A stretch of 64,000 bases of DNA from Gordionus sp. m RMFG-2023 (GCF_954871325.1 NC_088776.1:31110508-31174507); one strand, 5' to 3'; positions 34,038 through 46,400 are shown, counted from the first letter of the stretch. A program made the numbers and translations. The notes: a model not told the origin generated them from the sequence alone.

Positions 34038-37000
34038 ATGTCTTTAGAAACTTTGCCTAAAGAATTACGACATTTGAGAGCATGTCTTTTATGCTCTCTT
34101 GTTAAAGTTATAGATATATATAAATTATAAAATCATTGTTTTGGTTTTAGACTGTTGATCAATTTGAAATGGATGGTTGTGAGAATTGTGAGGACATTTT
34201 GCATATTAAAAATAATAGGGATTCTGTTTATGATTATACCAGTGCCAATTTTGATGGGTAATAATTTATGATACTAATTTAGATTAATAGCCAAATCGCT
34301 TATTAAATTTTTAAAATCTAACTATATGTTAAATATTTTAAAGTTTACAAAATAATCAAAATGGATCATATAATTAACAATGCTGTTATTTAAAGAGTAG
34401 AACACTATAACTACAACCACTTTCTTCAAAATAGTTGCTTCACTACTTTTCCAAAAAATAGTGCAATGAAAATACTGTTTTTTTAAATAGTATTAATGCA
34501 TAAATAGCTACTTTAAAAAAAGCCTAAATTTTTTACTTTGAGAGCTAATTAATAAAATATTGCAGTACAAATTATGTATATATTTTAATATTTATAAATA
34601 AAATCTTTTTAAGTATAAATATCAATTCCATACAAAATATTATGATTTTCAAATTATGTATTAATCAATTTTGTATTAGCTTTTAAGAGAAGATATCTCT
34701 CAGAATTTTTTGGCAAAGAATATATTTTTACTTAAAAATGTCTATTGTAACTCAAAAAATAAGTTAAATAATCATTATTAATGCTGTAAATGCTACTTCA
34801 AAAGAAACATGTTACTTGTTATATAGGAATGCATTACCGTTATTCAGTAACTTCTGAATAAAATAAATGCTACCAGCTATTCAAATAATGGGTAGCTCTT
34901 ACTTACAAAACAATTTTTTTTCCCTATGTATATAATATATAAATAAAATTATGCAAAAAATAATATATAAGATATCTTTTTAATACAAAAATAATATATT
35001 AAGATATGATTAATAATTTTTTATTTATTTTTAACTATTGTTTTTTAAAATTTTAATCAGATAAACAGCTTAGTGCTCAACACAGATTTCATTGTGCTAA
35101 ACACATGTTCAAATAATGCCCCCCCCCCCTTCAGTGAATATTTTAATATTTTGCAAATATCTGAGTATCCATTTTCAAAAATCTATTTTTTAAAAATAAA
35201 TGTATTATATATGAAAATTTTAATTGGGGGAATTTAATAAAAATTAAAGAATAATCTTTATTTTGTAAAAAGGCTAGTTCATTGTCAAAAGAATCTTAAT
35301 CAGATCATCATCCAATTTTTTTTATCTTTATTAGAAAATAATCTGTACGTGTATTGTTTTTTAAACGAATCAAGTCTGCTTTTTCTTTATCAAGATCTTT
35401 TCTCAAACAGAAAATAGTTCAAGCTTCCTTCCTTTTCTGACATCTACCAATCTGATTTAAATATTGGTGTAATATATATTTAATTGAAATAAATTATTAT
35501 CAAAATATAAATTCCTTGTCTTGCAGAATTGCATTAATAACTGGCTTACAAAATGTAATTATTTAAAGCCATTTTTATTATATAGTTATCATGGGAGTGA
35601 GATTTCCCAAAATCAAAAGAGCTGATAACCTATAAAATCATATATAAGCATGCGATATTCATCAATGAACGACTTGTCATTAGTGTTGTTAAACGGCTCG
35701 TTTTGAGCCAATTTTTAAAAGCGACTAACTCGATATTTCATCCAGAAAAATATTACTCAAGCCTGAATATTCTGCACATAGTAGGAACAAAGGATTATAC
35801 ATATTTTATCAAAATCTCGAGCCTTAAGCAATATATTTCTGGCTAAAATATTGAGTTAGCCGTTTTGAAAAATTGGCTAAAAATGAACTGTTTAACAACA
35901 CTACTTGTCATTATCTTAAAATCTCTGTAATTTGAATCACAAGTATCATCAAATTTATGGCCATTCTCTTTAATAAAATTATATTAATTTCACATAGTTT
36001 CATCTTGTTATAACTAGTTTAATCAGATATTCCATTTTTTCCTTAAAAATGGCTGCACAGTATGGAGGATATCCATGTTTATTCCAAAATTGAGGTTAAA
36101 ATATTTGAGTAATAATGTATACTTCTTTTTATAAAAATTAAAATTCGGACCAAATCCCCATAACTAATTAGGTCCTGCGGCTAATCAAAAACTATTGCTA
36201 AGGGTTATATTGCTTGCTTTTTGCTTTAGTTTATTCCTCAGAATTATCTTATAGACCTGGTGTTGTATTGAAGCATTAGGGTTTTAATAATTATTAGTAG
36301 GAAATTTTAAAATGTTTAATAGTTTATTCAGATTTAAATAAATATTTGACTTATAAAGTAATGAAAAATTAAAGGTATCTATTTTTGGATATTAAATAGC
36401 TAGATACAGATTGTCATTTTAAAAAAGTATATACGATACAGATACAAGATATTTTTTCGAAATATATAGATACAAAAGTATCAAGTATTTGGAATATTTC
36501 CCAACCATATAGATTATATGATTATCTTTGTTAGAAATATTAAAATATGTTTTAGGATATCTTTTATTATTGTATTCTCTCTATCCTTTTTATTTGACGT
36601 TGTCAATAAATGAAAGAATGAAGGAGGGTTTATTTGCACAAATTTAATTTATATATTATTTTATTTATTCAAATTATAAAAAAAAAATTATATTTATCAT
36701 TTAAAAATATTATTTGAATTTTTTTTAAAAGTATCTAATTTTAGCTATTCGTAGAAGAGTAGTAGCACTATTGGCTATAAAAGTAATGCAAAATATGTAG
36801 CCCGGTGCTACTACTGTAGTATGCAACTTTCAATACTATTTTAACAGCATTGGTAATTATATAAAATTAAAATTTAATATACATTAATATAAATAACAAA
36901 TATTACACAACAATCTAGAATAATTGCATTAACCTCACCAGAAGATAGCTGGGTAGCTAAATGGCAACGAATAGGTTTAAATTTAAAATTGCTTTAAATA

Positions 37001-40000
37001 TAAAAATATGTAAATATTTATTGTATAAACTATTAAGGTGAATGGTTTGGTATATAAATCAGAGACCTAAGAGGCCAAAATTTTAGGCCTAGCTTGAATT
37101 TTTAAAAAAAATTTATATTAAAGCTTGGTCTAGGATTTGTTAAGAAATTTTTAGCCCTCCCCTGATGTTTATTTTTTTATCATTTATTAGCCTGGCTTGG
37201 AATTTTTAAATTTTATTATTTTGCAATTGTTTTTATGGGAAATTGAAAATGAGCAGTTAATGAATATTAAATGCTTCATTATATAATTTTCCAACTTATT
37301 AATTGATATAATTTATTTATTTTAAAACAGCCCAGCGCCAGCCCAGATTTAAAATTTTTTTACTGACCTAGATTTTTAATTTCTTAAGCCAGACCTGAAT
37401 TATTAAAATCATATCATTTTGCTTGCAGGTTTTTGATATAAATATATTGATTAGAATTTAAACTTTAATATGAAGCCTTATTTTGGCCCACACAAATGGG
37501 TGACTGACATAATTAATTTTGATATTTGTTCAATGATTTTATCCTAATTTGGATTTCCTTTTCTTAGAGGTTTAGGTAAATTGGGGGTTTTAAAGGGCCG
37601 CTTAATTTTTTTTGCTCTAATTTCAACTTTGTGTAATATTTAAAAATATATATATTTAGCCAGTCATCAGGCGCATACGTAGGAATTTGGTCTGGGGGGG
37701 GGGGGGGATAATAAATTTTTTTAAGAAATATCATTGAGCATAAATTTATTAGGACTAATAACTTTTCTAATACACAATTTTAAATTAATGTGAATTATAA
37801 AAAAATTATATATATAAACCGGCATATAAAAAAACTATAAAATAAATGTGAATTAAAAAATATTAAACGGATATAAATGGCTGCATTGAAAAACTGTTTT
37901 TCAGAGACTTGCAGGCCCGGCCCCCGGGCCGGACCGTATTTTAATTTTTTTATATATACCCGGGCCGGGCCCGATTTTTTTTAAAAAATAGCACCCAGGC
38001 TGGGCCTGAAAATTTTTCTAAAAAAAATATCTGGGTCTGGCTATATATTTGAAATCGCCATTATTAGCTATAAAAATCAAAAATAAATATAATATATTTT
38101 AGAAAAATTCGGGCCTTGCCTGAATTCAAAAAGCCGGGCCGGACCTGAAAATTTTTATAAAAAAAACCCGGGCTTGGCCGTAAAAAATTTTAGAAAAAAA
38201 AATCCGTAGCGTGCTTTTTAAATAGTACCTATGCAGGGCTCTGTTATTCTTCTTAAAAAAGAGAATGTTCTCTCATTAGTTTACTAATGGGAAGAGTTGC
38301 TAACATATATATAACCATTTTAATACATTGGGAATATAATCTAAAATGTGTTTGAAATAATGCAGAGCATCCATAGCATTTTTTAAAAAAACACCCAATC
38401 CCGGCTGTATTTTTTAAAACAGCCATGTCAAATGAGCAAAAAAATCAAGATTTTCGGCCGACCCCTTTCAATTTCGATAAAAAGTTGTAGACTGGTTATA
38501 TATGTTCCCATTAGATTATAAACAAAATTTTAGCGCATTAGCAACTATATTAGCGAAGATAATCGGGGTTAAAGGTCCAAAAAACGTCTTTTTTGCTTTT
38601 TACTGATGTCAAATAATTAGTTTTTAATTTAAAACTAAATATGATCAAATATTGAATCTAATATCAATAGCTAAGTTAATAATTGATAATTATGGCTAAA
38701 ACATCAAAATTAATTTTTGATAAAATATGGGTCATCTTATGGTCAGTTGAAAACTTGAAATTAATATTTAGAAATGTATATGATCTCCGATTTTTAATTT
38801 TTTAAAGAAATATTATCCGTTTACTATTTTTTTAATAATTTCTTCAACAATTAGCATGGCTGGATATTTATTTAAAAAAATATTGCGATTTTTATACTTT
38901 AAAAAAAATAGATGGCGTTATATATAATAGTTATAATATGTTAAAATTAATTTTTCTTATTGATTAAAAATATTTTAATGTATAATATATCATAAAATTC
39001 TATTATATAACTTTGTAAACCTTATTCCCCTGAGATATTCGCAGAATAAAAAAATTTAATAATTTTTTTTAATATTTCAATGTAAATTAAAAATAATTAA
39101 AAAATCCGACTAGCACACTAACAAAAAAGCAGAATTAAAGGAGTGCAGGAAGATTATTAAGGGAAAAATCGAAAATCACATTAATTACCAGGCTTACCCC
39201 CAAACCTCCACCCCCCCCCCCAGACTAAGTCATACCCATCAAGATCAAGAATGTTATGAAATTGTCATTATCTTAAATTATTAAAATAACCAAAGATAAA
39301 GAAAATTTCGAAGATTTTGAAAAAATTTTTAAGCAATAAAAATAAACAAAATTATAGTTCTGATGAAATAAGCCGACTCGTGCCTGGAATAAAAGATTGT
39401 GTATCTGTTAAAGGCGAGAAAGAATCAGTCCAAAGACTTATATTAAATAAGCTTAAATAAATATTCAAAATGTTTAAGGAAGAATACCCAAATATATTAA
39501 TTGGATTCTCTAAATTTGCCGAACTTAGACCAAAAAACTGTATTTTAGTTGGAGCTAGTGGCACACACACTGTTTGTGTCTGCGCCATTCATCAGAATAT
39601 AAAATTAATGACAAATGTAGAAAAATTTAAAAGATGGGGAATTTTTAACAATTCTAGATTATTCTGAGAATTATTCCTTCATTTTACAAGATGAAGTTGA
39701 GGGATTTCATTGGAACAACGTGCAGGCCACTATACATCCATTTGTAGCATATAAATCTGGAGAAGAATTAAAAAATATAAATTTTGTTATTTTATCCAAA
39801 TTTAATTGTAAACCAGAAAAAATAATATATTTTTCAGATGAAGCCGCGTCTCAATACAAGAATCGCAAAATTTTTCTGAACATATGCCTTCATAAATACG
39901 ATTTTAATATTCCTGCCGAATGGCATTTCTTTGCCACTGCTCACGGCAAAAATGCAAGTGACGGTATCGGAGTAACTGTCAAAAGATTAGTTGCCAGAGC

Positions 40001-43000
40001 TAGTCTTCAAAGGCCAAATAAAAATCAAATCCTAACTTCATTAGAATTATATAATTATGCTAAAGAAAATATTAATGTAATTCAATTTGAATATGTATCC
40101 AATCAAGAATATATCGAAGAGGAATTAGCCCTTCGTAAAAGATTTAATGCACTGATTTTACATGGGACGCAAAAAAATCACGGGGTTATTCCGATTGATC
40201 AAAATAGACTAAAAACCAAAATATATTATAATTCCAAAAAATATAATATAAAACAAGTTTCGTTTTTAAATGAGAAAATTAATTTTTAAAATATTAATGG
40301 ATATATAACATGTGTATATGATGATAAATGGTGGTTAGGATATATAATCGATAAAAATGATATAAATGAAGAAGTAAAAATCCGATTTTTACAGCCTTGT
40401 GGACCTTCAGCCTCATTTAAATTTCCTCTGAAAGATGATATTTTTGTGTTGCCTAAATCTCATATTCTCTCGCTGGTCAATCCTTCTACTCCCACCAGTC
40501 AAACATATATATTATCTCCTGAAGAAATCTCACAAGCTAGCCAGGCTTTGTATTCCTTTAGATGAAGTAAGATTTAATTAATTTATAAACTATCTTAATT
40601 AGGCTAAATTTGTGAAGATTTTAAAAATTTATGATCTGAATTACAAATAAATATATATAATGGACATTGTAATCGATTTAATATGATATATACATTAAAA
40701 TATTTTTAATCAATAAAAAAAATGAATTTTAACATATTAAAACTATTATATATAGCGCCATCTATTTTTTTTAAAGTATAAAAATCGCAATATTTTTTAA
40801 AATAAATATCCAGCCATGCTAATTGTTGAAGAAATTATTAAAAAAATAGTGAACGGATAATGTTTCTTAAAAAAATTAAAAATCGGAGATTATATACATT
40901 TCGAAATATTAATTTCAAGTTTTCAACTGACAATAAGATGACCCATATTTTATCAAAAATTAATTTTGATGTTTTCGCCATAATCATCAATTATTAACTT
41001 AGCTATTGATATTATATTCAATATTTGATCATATTTAGTTTAAAATTAAAAACTAGTTATTTAACATCAGTAAAAAGCAAAAAAAGACGTTTTTTAGACC
41101 TTTAACCCCGAATATCTCCGCTAATATAGTTGCCAATCCGCTAAAATTTTGTTTATAATCTAATGGGAACATATATAACCAGCCTACGATTTTTCATCGA
41201 AATCGAAAGGGGTCGGCCGAAAAGTGATTGATTTGACATGGAATGAAATTGTTATTATTATATTAGCTATAAAAATCAAAAATAAATATAATTTATTTTA
41301 AAAAAAGGCCGGGCCTGAAATTTTTTTAAAAAAACCCCAGGCCGGGCCGTAAAAAATCTTTAAAAAAAATCCGGGCCATGCCCTGCAAATGGTATTTCTG
41401 CAGGCCTCTGTTATTCTTAAAAAAGAGAATGTTCTCTCATTACTTTACTAATGGGAAGAGTTTATAAACCCTTTTAATACATTAGGAATTTAATTTAAAA
41501 TGTGTTTGAAATAATGCAGAGCATCCATAGCATTTTTTGGGACTAAATCAACCATAGTTAATCTTATAAACATAGTTATTCAGCTAGTAAGGCATCATAA
41601 GATACTTTAACATCTTCATAATAAAAATCTAACAAATATTTTTTTCTATCACCATCTGAAAAAGGTTGGGAAGGCTTTTATGGAAGTAATATTTGCAGAA
41701 TAGTAAGTGCTGCATGATGAATTAAAAATTCATTTATTTGGGTTATAAATGTGTCTGTATTTAAGATATACTCTTCTACTGATCCTATATTAATGTTTAA
41801 ACTATGAGCTTGCCTTACTACAAGTCGAGGGAGACAAATATTGAACACGTATAGCTCTGCTTTTGACTCAACAATAAAATATGAAATTCTTCATCAACAT
41901 TAGCCCTAATTTCCTTGAGTTCTGATAAAATGCTCTCCGCTATTCTCATCTTCTTAATCAAGTCAATGTCACGTTTTTGAAAAGTAATACTTAAAATAGT
42001 TGTATAATTAAATAATACATTCTAATGAGAAATAAAATTTGGAATAAGCATTGAATCCAATAATTTTCTTGCTTCTGAGAAAATATTTCTTTCAGGCCAT
42101 TGTGATATTTCAGTAATAGCAAATAATTGGCTCTTCTAACTCCTTAAAAGCTGTTACTGCTTGATGGCAGACTATCTTGTTGGACAACGTTGCAATTTCT
42201 TTTTCCCTGTTGGACAAGAAGTTTCAGAAATAATTATTATTTAACTAGAAATTTGAAAATGGTAGATAAATATTACGCCACCAAAAATTTGAAAATTATA
42301 AGTAAATATTACGCCGGAAAACTTGAAATCGAAATTAATTGATAAAATAACTTAGTGTGATAATAAATGTAATTAAATATATATTTAATATGAGATACGA
42401 ATAAATATTAACAAATATAAATTAATATAAACAATAATATATCCGGCATCTCCATAATGAATTGTCTAACACTTAATCTATTTTTAACATTATATATATA
42501 AACATTTGTTAAATGCGCAGTTCAAAGTCATTTATTTTATTAATTAATCCTAATTCTATGTTTTTAATATAAATTTAAATAGAACATAAATATTATTAGG
42601 AAACTTAGACATGCGGGAAAGTTCTGCAAATTTTAAAAAATAATAGGGGGAAATTATTAAACTTAAAAAATTTATCTTGGGCGAAATTCTTTTAAATCTG
42701 GTGGCTGGTGGGATAACCATTTTTTTGTTCATGACGCGTTGGAACAAATCATTTAAAAAATTCGGGTCGGTCGGGTTTGGAAAATTAGGCTCAATGTATC
42801 ATTACTATTTTTTTAAATCAATAAAATCTTTAAATCATATTTATGTATATTTAAAACAGCTAAATTAAATTTCTATATTTTTTAAGATAAATTTACAAAA
42901 GGATGTTATGCTGTCTCGGTATCAGGAAAATTACCTAATGGAATTATCAGAGAATTAAAAAGTAGAGGGTATTTCTATAAATCTAGAGATACAAGTTCAA

Positions 43001-43011
43001 CTAACAAATAA
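34038..43011 (+). CDS. SUPT4H1: SPT4, transcription elongation factor subunit (4 exons)
   Basis: Exons 34038-34106, 34151-34257, 36919-36974 and 42887-43011 join, with GT-AG introns (44 b, 2.66 kb, 5.91 kb) and matching phases, into 118 residues; human SPT4 has 117. Diagnostic blocks: [78 protein letters not shown] and YKSRDT. The C4 zinc finger is complete (C16, C19, C33, C36). SPT4 pairs with SPT5 (DSIF/Spt4-5) on RNA polymerase II in the nucleus to control pausing and processivity. Introns 2 and 3 hold a MITE, a hAT relic, GC-patterned repeats and a 2.8 kb DNA transposon, yet the coding sequence is intact. The gene converges with the Regnase gene. Identification is firm; exon edges are inferred from consensus and phase. 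Confidence 0.93.
34775..35460. mobile_element. Decayed hAT copy related to 62161-63255
   Basis: TAATGCTGTAAATGCTACTT at the left matches the end TAGTGCTGTAAACG of the element at 62161. Later blocks (CAGATAAACA..CTTAGTGCT, GAATCAAGTCTGCTTTTTC) also match it in order. The right end was not found, so this is a worn or truncated copy in SPT4 intron 2. A possible outer pair of ends (CAATGCTGTTA at 34378 and TAACAGCATTG near 36850) is too weak to call. Confidence 0.45.
35681..35903. mobile_element. 223-base hAT-type MITE, copy 2
   Basis: Perfect 14-base ends TAGTGTTGTTAAAC and GTTTAACAACACTA, flanked by a perfect 8-base duplication CTTGTCAT (35673-35680, 35904-35911). It lies in SPT4 intron 2. Length and ends define the family. 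Confidence 0.92.
37669..37707 (+). other. Solo hAT-like terminus ending in a 14-G run
   Basis: CAGGCGCATACGTAGGAATT followed by a G run looks like the CAGGCGCGTAACCA end of the hAT at 20536-22551, which also runs into a G/C homopolymer. No partner end or transposase close by was matched. Confidence 0.35.
37905..38245. mobile_element. GC-patterned MITE-like element, copy 1
   Basis: Ends AGAGACTTGCAGG (left) and TGCAGGGCTCT (right) are roughly inverted. The inside is an irregular array of CCCGGGCCGGGCC words alternating with T-rich and A-rich spacers (TGAAAATTTTT, TAAAAAAAAC), which is striking in such AT-rich DNA. Related stretches lie at 41290-41410, 43843-43910, 51870-52060, 60405-60540, 60750-60790 and 63950-64000. 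Confidence 0.5.
38058..38385 (+). repeat. Direct repeat of about 0.3 kb, left copy
   Basis: From TTAGCTATAAAAATCAAAAA through the right half of the GC-patterned element, GAGAATGTTCTCTCATTA and AATGCAGAGCATCCATAGCA, this block recurs at 41257-41540 in the same orientation. The two copies bracket the DNA transposon at 38421-41245. Confidence 0.75.
38421..41245 (+). mobile_element. Long-TIR DNA transposon, element 1
   Basis: Inverted repeats of about 570 bases (38421-38995 and 40675-41245) start CCATGTCAAAT...CGGCCGACCCC and share the inner word AGATGGCG near their ends. Between them is a nearly complete transposase C-terminal half. The outermost bases on the left look trimmed relative to element 2, so no target duplication could be read. 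The superfamily is not settled: element 2 of the same family makes a 4-base duplication, which would suit Sola-like elements, but I cannot confirm it. It lies in SPT4 intron 3. Confidence 0.8.
39362..40565 (+). pseudogene. Transposase relic of long-TIR element 1
   Basis: The blocks form one protein family common in Hydra, insects and other invertebrates: [60 protein letters not shown], then [52 protein letters not shown] and, near the end, [10 protein letters not shown] and [20 protein letters not shown]. Only three defects are evident: in-frame stops at 39458 and 40287 and a frame change between about 39660 and 39720. The remainder reads open to TGA at 40563. The N-terminal half is absent here but seen in element 2. 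Confidence 0.75.
41257..41540 (+). repeat. Direct repeat of about 0.3 kb, right copy
   Basis: Counterpart of 38058-38385, slightly shorter through small deletions. It includes a partial GC-patterned element (GGCCGGGCCTGAAA, CCAGGCCGGGCC) and ends at CATCCATAGCATTTTTT like the left copy. Confidence 0.75.
41640..42200 (-). pseudogene. hAT transposase relic (ZMYM1/DUF4371 type), third copy
   Basis: Minus-strand blocks [10 protein letters not shown] (about 42095-42065), [20 protein letters not shown] and [17 protein letters not shown] (about 41980-41880), then [18 protein letters not shown] (about 41800-41740). These align with the segment of the relic at 21340-22085 that reads SSEAISLL...MNVDEYFHNIY...STEEYYKIF. 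Frame changes separate them and neither end of the element was found. It lies in SPT4 intron 3. Confidence 0.65.
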
Positions 43012-43470
43012 ATATGAATATTAGTTTTTAAATATATCTGTCATATTCATATAAATAAATTTATATGCACGAACAAACGGATTTTTTCTACTTATTTTTT
43101 ATTATAACAGTTTTATTTTCATATTTTTAATAAAAATTTGATATACTAATGCATAATATGGATGATTTGGTTGTATATAAAATTTCAAAATATTATTAGC
43201 AAATAAATTATACATTTTTTATTTTGTAATAATATAAATAATAGTAGTCGAATTTTTATACAAACAAATAAAGATTACTTCTCATGAAAATAAATTTTAT
43301 ACATTTTAAATTATAGACTAGATATATTTTTGTATATAGAATCTTGAAATCTAACTGATTTAAGATTCAGAATTTTGCGTATCCCTTTACAAATATTTTA
43401 TAATATTTTTACTTAATATTATATAGGAAATAATTTTTTTTTAGAAGTAAATACTGTCGAAATCATTGCT

Positions 43471-46400
43471 TCACATCTTTAACAAAATGGAACACAAAAT
43501 TTTAGCATCAGTAAGCTCAGGGTAAAGCTTCATGACATATCGAACTTGATGTTCGGGAAATAGTGAAGATAGGTGATAATACAACTCATGCTTTTTATCG
43601 ATTGCTTCGAAATTATTATTAAAGATCCTGTTCAGGCCATCGTAATTATTGTTCGTTGTGGGTCCATTATTAGCTTCTAAATTAATGTAATGATCGGTTA
43701 CCTTGGAATTATTGTAATTTGAGGTAGGACTGGTGTGGGATTGATTAAGCAGATCTAGCCATAAATAAAAATAATTTTATGTTATCGTTCACATAGAAAT
43801 AAAATGGTTTCTTGTATTGTGAAAATAAGCTTTAGAGACCTGCAAAATGGGTTAGGACCGAGCCCGCCTATGGTTAGGTGCCATATTGCTTTTTAGGCCA
43901 GTTGCCAATTGCTGCCCAATTTTAAAAGCTTATAGGAAGAAACAATGTATTTCATTTTTAAGTTAATACAATTAAATATTCAACAATAACTTTGATAATT
44001 TGATTTTTTAAAATTCATTTTAGACAAAAAAGGAGAAATAGGACATTATCGTTAATATGTAGGATTTTAATAAGCCTAAAATCAACCAATGTAAATGAAT
44101 GAAAATTAGGTAAAAATATAGATTCAAGGGCTTTTGGGATTACGGTCTGGATGTTATATCTCGACCGTGGCCATGTAATTAGTGAAGGCCACTTTTCTAA
44201 TTAATAACAGTCGGATTTAATTCAAAGACCCGAATAAACCGTGATCCGATATTTATAAAAAAATTTATAACAGCCATGCTATGACTGCTAATTGGTCGGT
44301 TTGATTTTATTTATAATCATAATCAGATAATTTATTGTGACAGCTAATTCAGCTAGATAGAGGTAGGAGCAGCCATATGGCTGCTTATCAATGTCATAAA
44401 AATATCAATATTTTCTATTTAAAAAAACCAACTATCATGAATGAATTTTATTTTTATTCTCCAAAAGTTAATCATATTTAAATATTTGCAATGTTTATCG
44501 GTGAATGTAGTGTTGTTAAACAGCTCCTGGCCGATTTTTAAAAAGGGCTAAATCATGATTTTTTTCCAAAATATTATTACCTAAACCTCGAAATTTAGCC
44601 AATAGAAGTTTAACCTTTCTGCCATCTGTGGGCAAAATCAATAAGCTTGAGTTAGTTTGACCAAATCTTGAGTTAAACGTTTTTAAAATTAATAGTGCCG
44701 TTTAACAACACTTGTTGCAGATAATTAAATAAAAAATGGTGTAACTTTCATGTTATTTATAAAATAAAAAAAAATTATACGATTAAATTTAAATCATAAA
44801 ATAATCAAAAACAATTAAAAAAATATCGGATAGGTTAAAAAGACATCGGTCCAAACCGATATTTTTTGAAAACGCTAAATATCGATGCCGATTCTATATT
44901 TAATATCGGCACAGCTCTAAATATAAGGGTTAGGGTTGATATTGAATATTAAATTGAATATAGGCAAAATTATAGTTCTTTAAAAAATGAAACAATATTA
45001 ACGATTCATTTCATACTAGTTTAGTGGTTAGGTACGAATCACGGAATAATTCCCCGGAAAAATATTCCCTAATAATTTTTTATATAACTCCCAATTTTTC
45101 AGGAGAAATTATCTTCGCTTATGATATTCCATTTTTATTGGAGTGATTATGGTTAGGAAACAAATAGACCTCATAACAAATATTGAATTCATTCATTCAA
45201 ATATGAATGCAAAATAACATTTTTTAAAAAATCGAAATGCTTAAACTTTTTATCAATAAATATTAAATTTTTCGGTTCAAAATTAGCTAAACATCTGTAA
45301 TTTAATTCAAATAATCGAAGAATACATTATTTCCAGGACTACAAATAATATAATATTGGGTTAGAACGAACAATGTTATAATAATCAATTCGATTTTGTG
45401 AGAAGAAAATAATTAATACTTTTATGGATAATGTTAAAATCCTCTTTTTTTAAAATTTTTTTTAATTAATCTTTTAAATACGAGTAAGAAAAAATAGTTC
45501 GGGTCAATGCAAAAACCTGATCAGTTATAATTTCCAAGATCAGATTGAATACCGAGACTGCAAAGATCGTTGACCTTCAATAAGTAATAAAATATATTGT
45601 GCAAAAATTTCGGAAAAAGTAATAAAATATATTGTGCAAAAATTTCGGAAAAAGTAATATTTTTAATAAACAATTCTTATAAGTAGTTACTCGTTTTTTG
45701 GAAATTTAGGTCACATTGATTTTCGTAGCTGTGTAAAAAACCCAATATATTCAGTGGTAAGGAAGATATTGGGGATTTGTCATTTCTGTTTTAAATTAAA
45801 ATTTTTGTAGAGAAAATTTTATATTATAAGATAAATTAAACAATTACAAAATATCTAAGACCTTTTAGTTGTTTCCAAATTATCATTAGTCAGTTATCTT
45901 ATCATGATATTGATTAAATCTAATTAAAAATAAATTTATTAACTGGGTAAGAGATTTTAATAAGGGTTCAGGATTATCACCACCAAAAGCATTTTGGGCG
46001 GATTGGAGAGAAACTAAATCGTAATTTGCGTTAGAGCAAAGGGGTTGAAATGTTTGATGAGCAGTGACTTTCATTGTTTGCGGAAAAAAATGTGAAGAAG
46101 TCGAGATATTAAGGGACGATAAATGTTGTGAGAGTGCTGAAAAATCATCGGGTGCATGGGATAAACAAGTATCGTATGGTGAGGGTGGCAAGACTGGGGT
46201 ATTGGATTGGTAGAATATAGTACTAGGCGGATGTAGAGAAACGTTGTAAGGAAATTTGTAACTGATATTGGTGTGAGAAGGAGAGTCACCATACTGTGAA
46301 AACAAATCAGTATTAGGTTTGAGTTGGCGATTTAAGCTGGAAAAGGGATCGCTTGCAGTTTTGCCTAAATATCTCTTATTGGTTCCGTGTAGATATGTGT

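Noticed and set aside
34378-36852. Outer hAT pair CAATGCTGTTA ... TAACAGCATTG
   Set aside because: Flanking bases do not give a convincing 8-base duplication and the interior is a mix of other elements.
42556-42868. Overlapping frames on both strands (42556-42747, 42677-42868)
   Set aside because: Intronic sequence just before SPT4 exon 4; no domain, and only the last stretch near 42887 is coding, in a different frame.
46071-46292. 73-residue minus-strand frame
   Set aside because: Out-of-frame shadow of Regnase exon 7.
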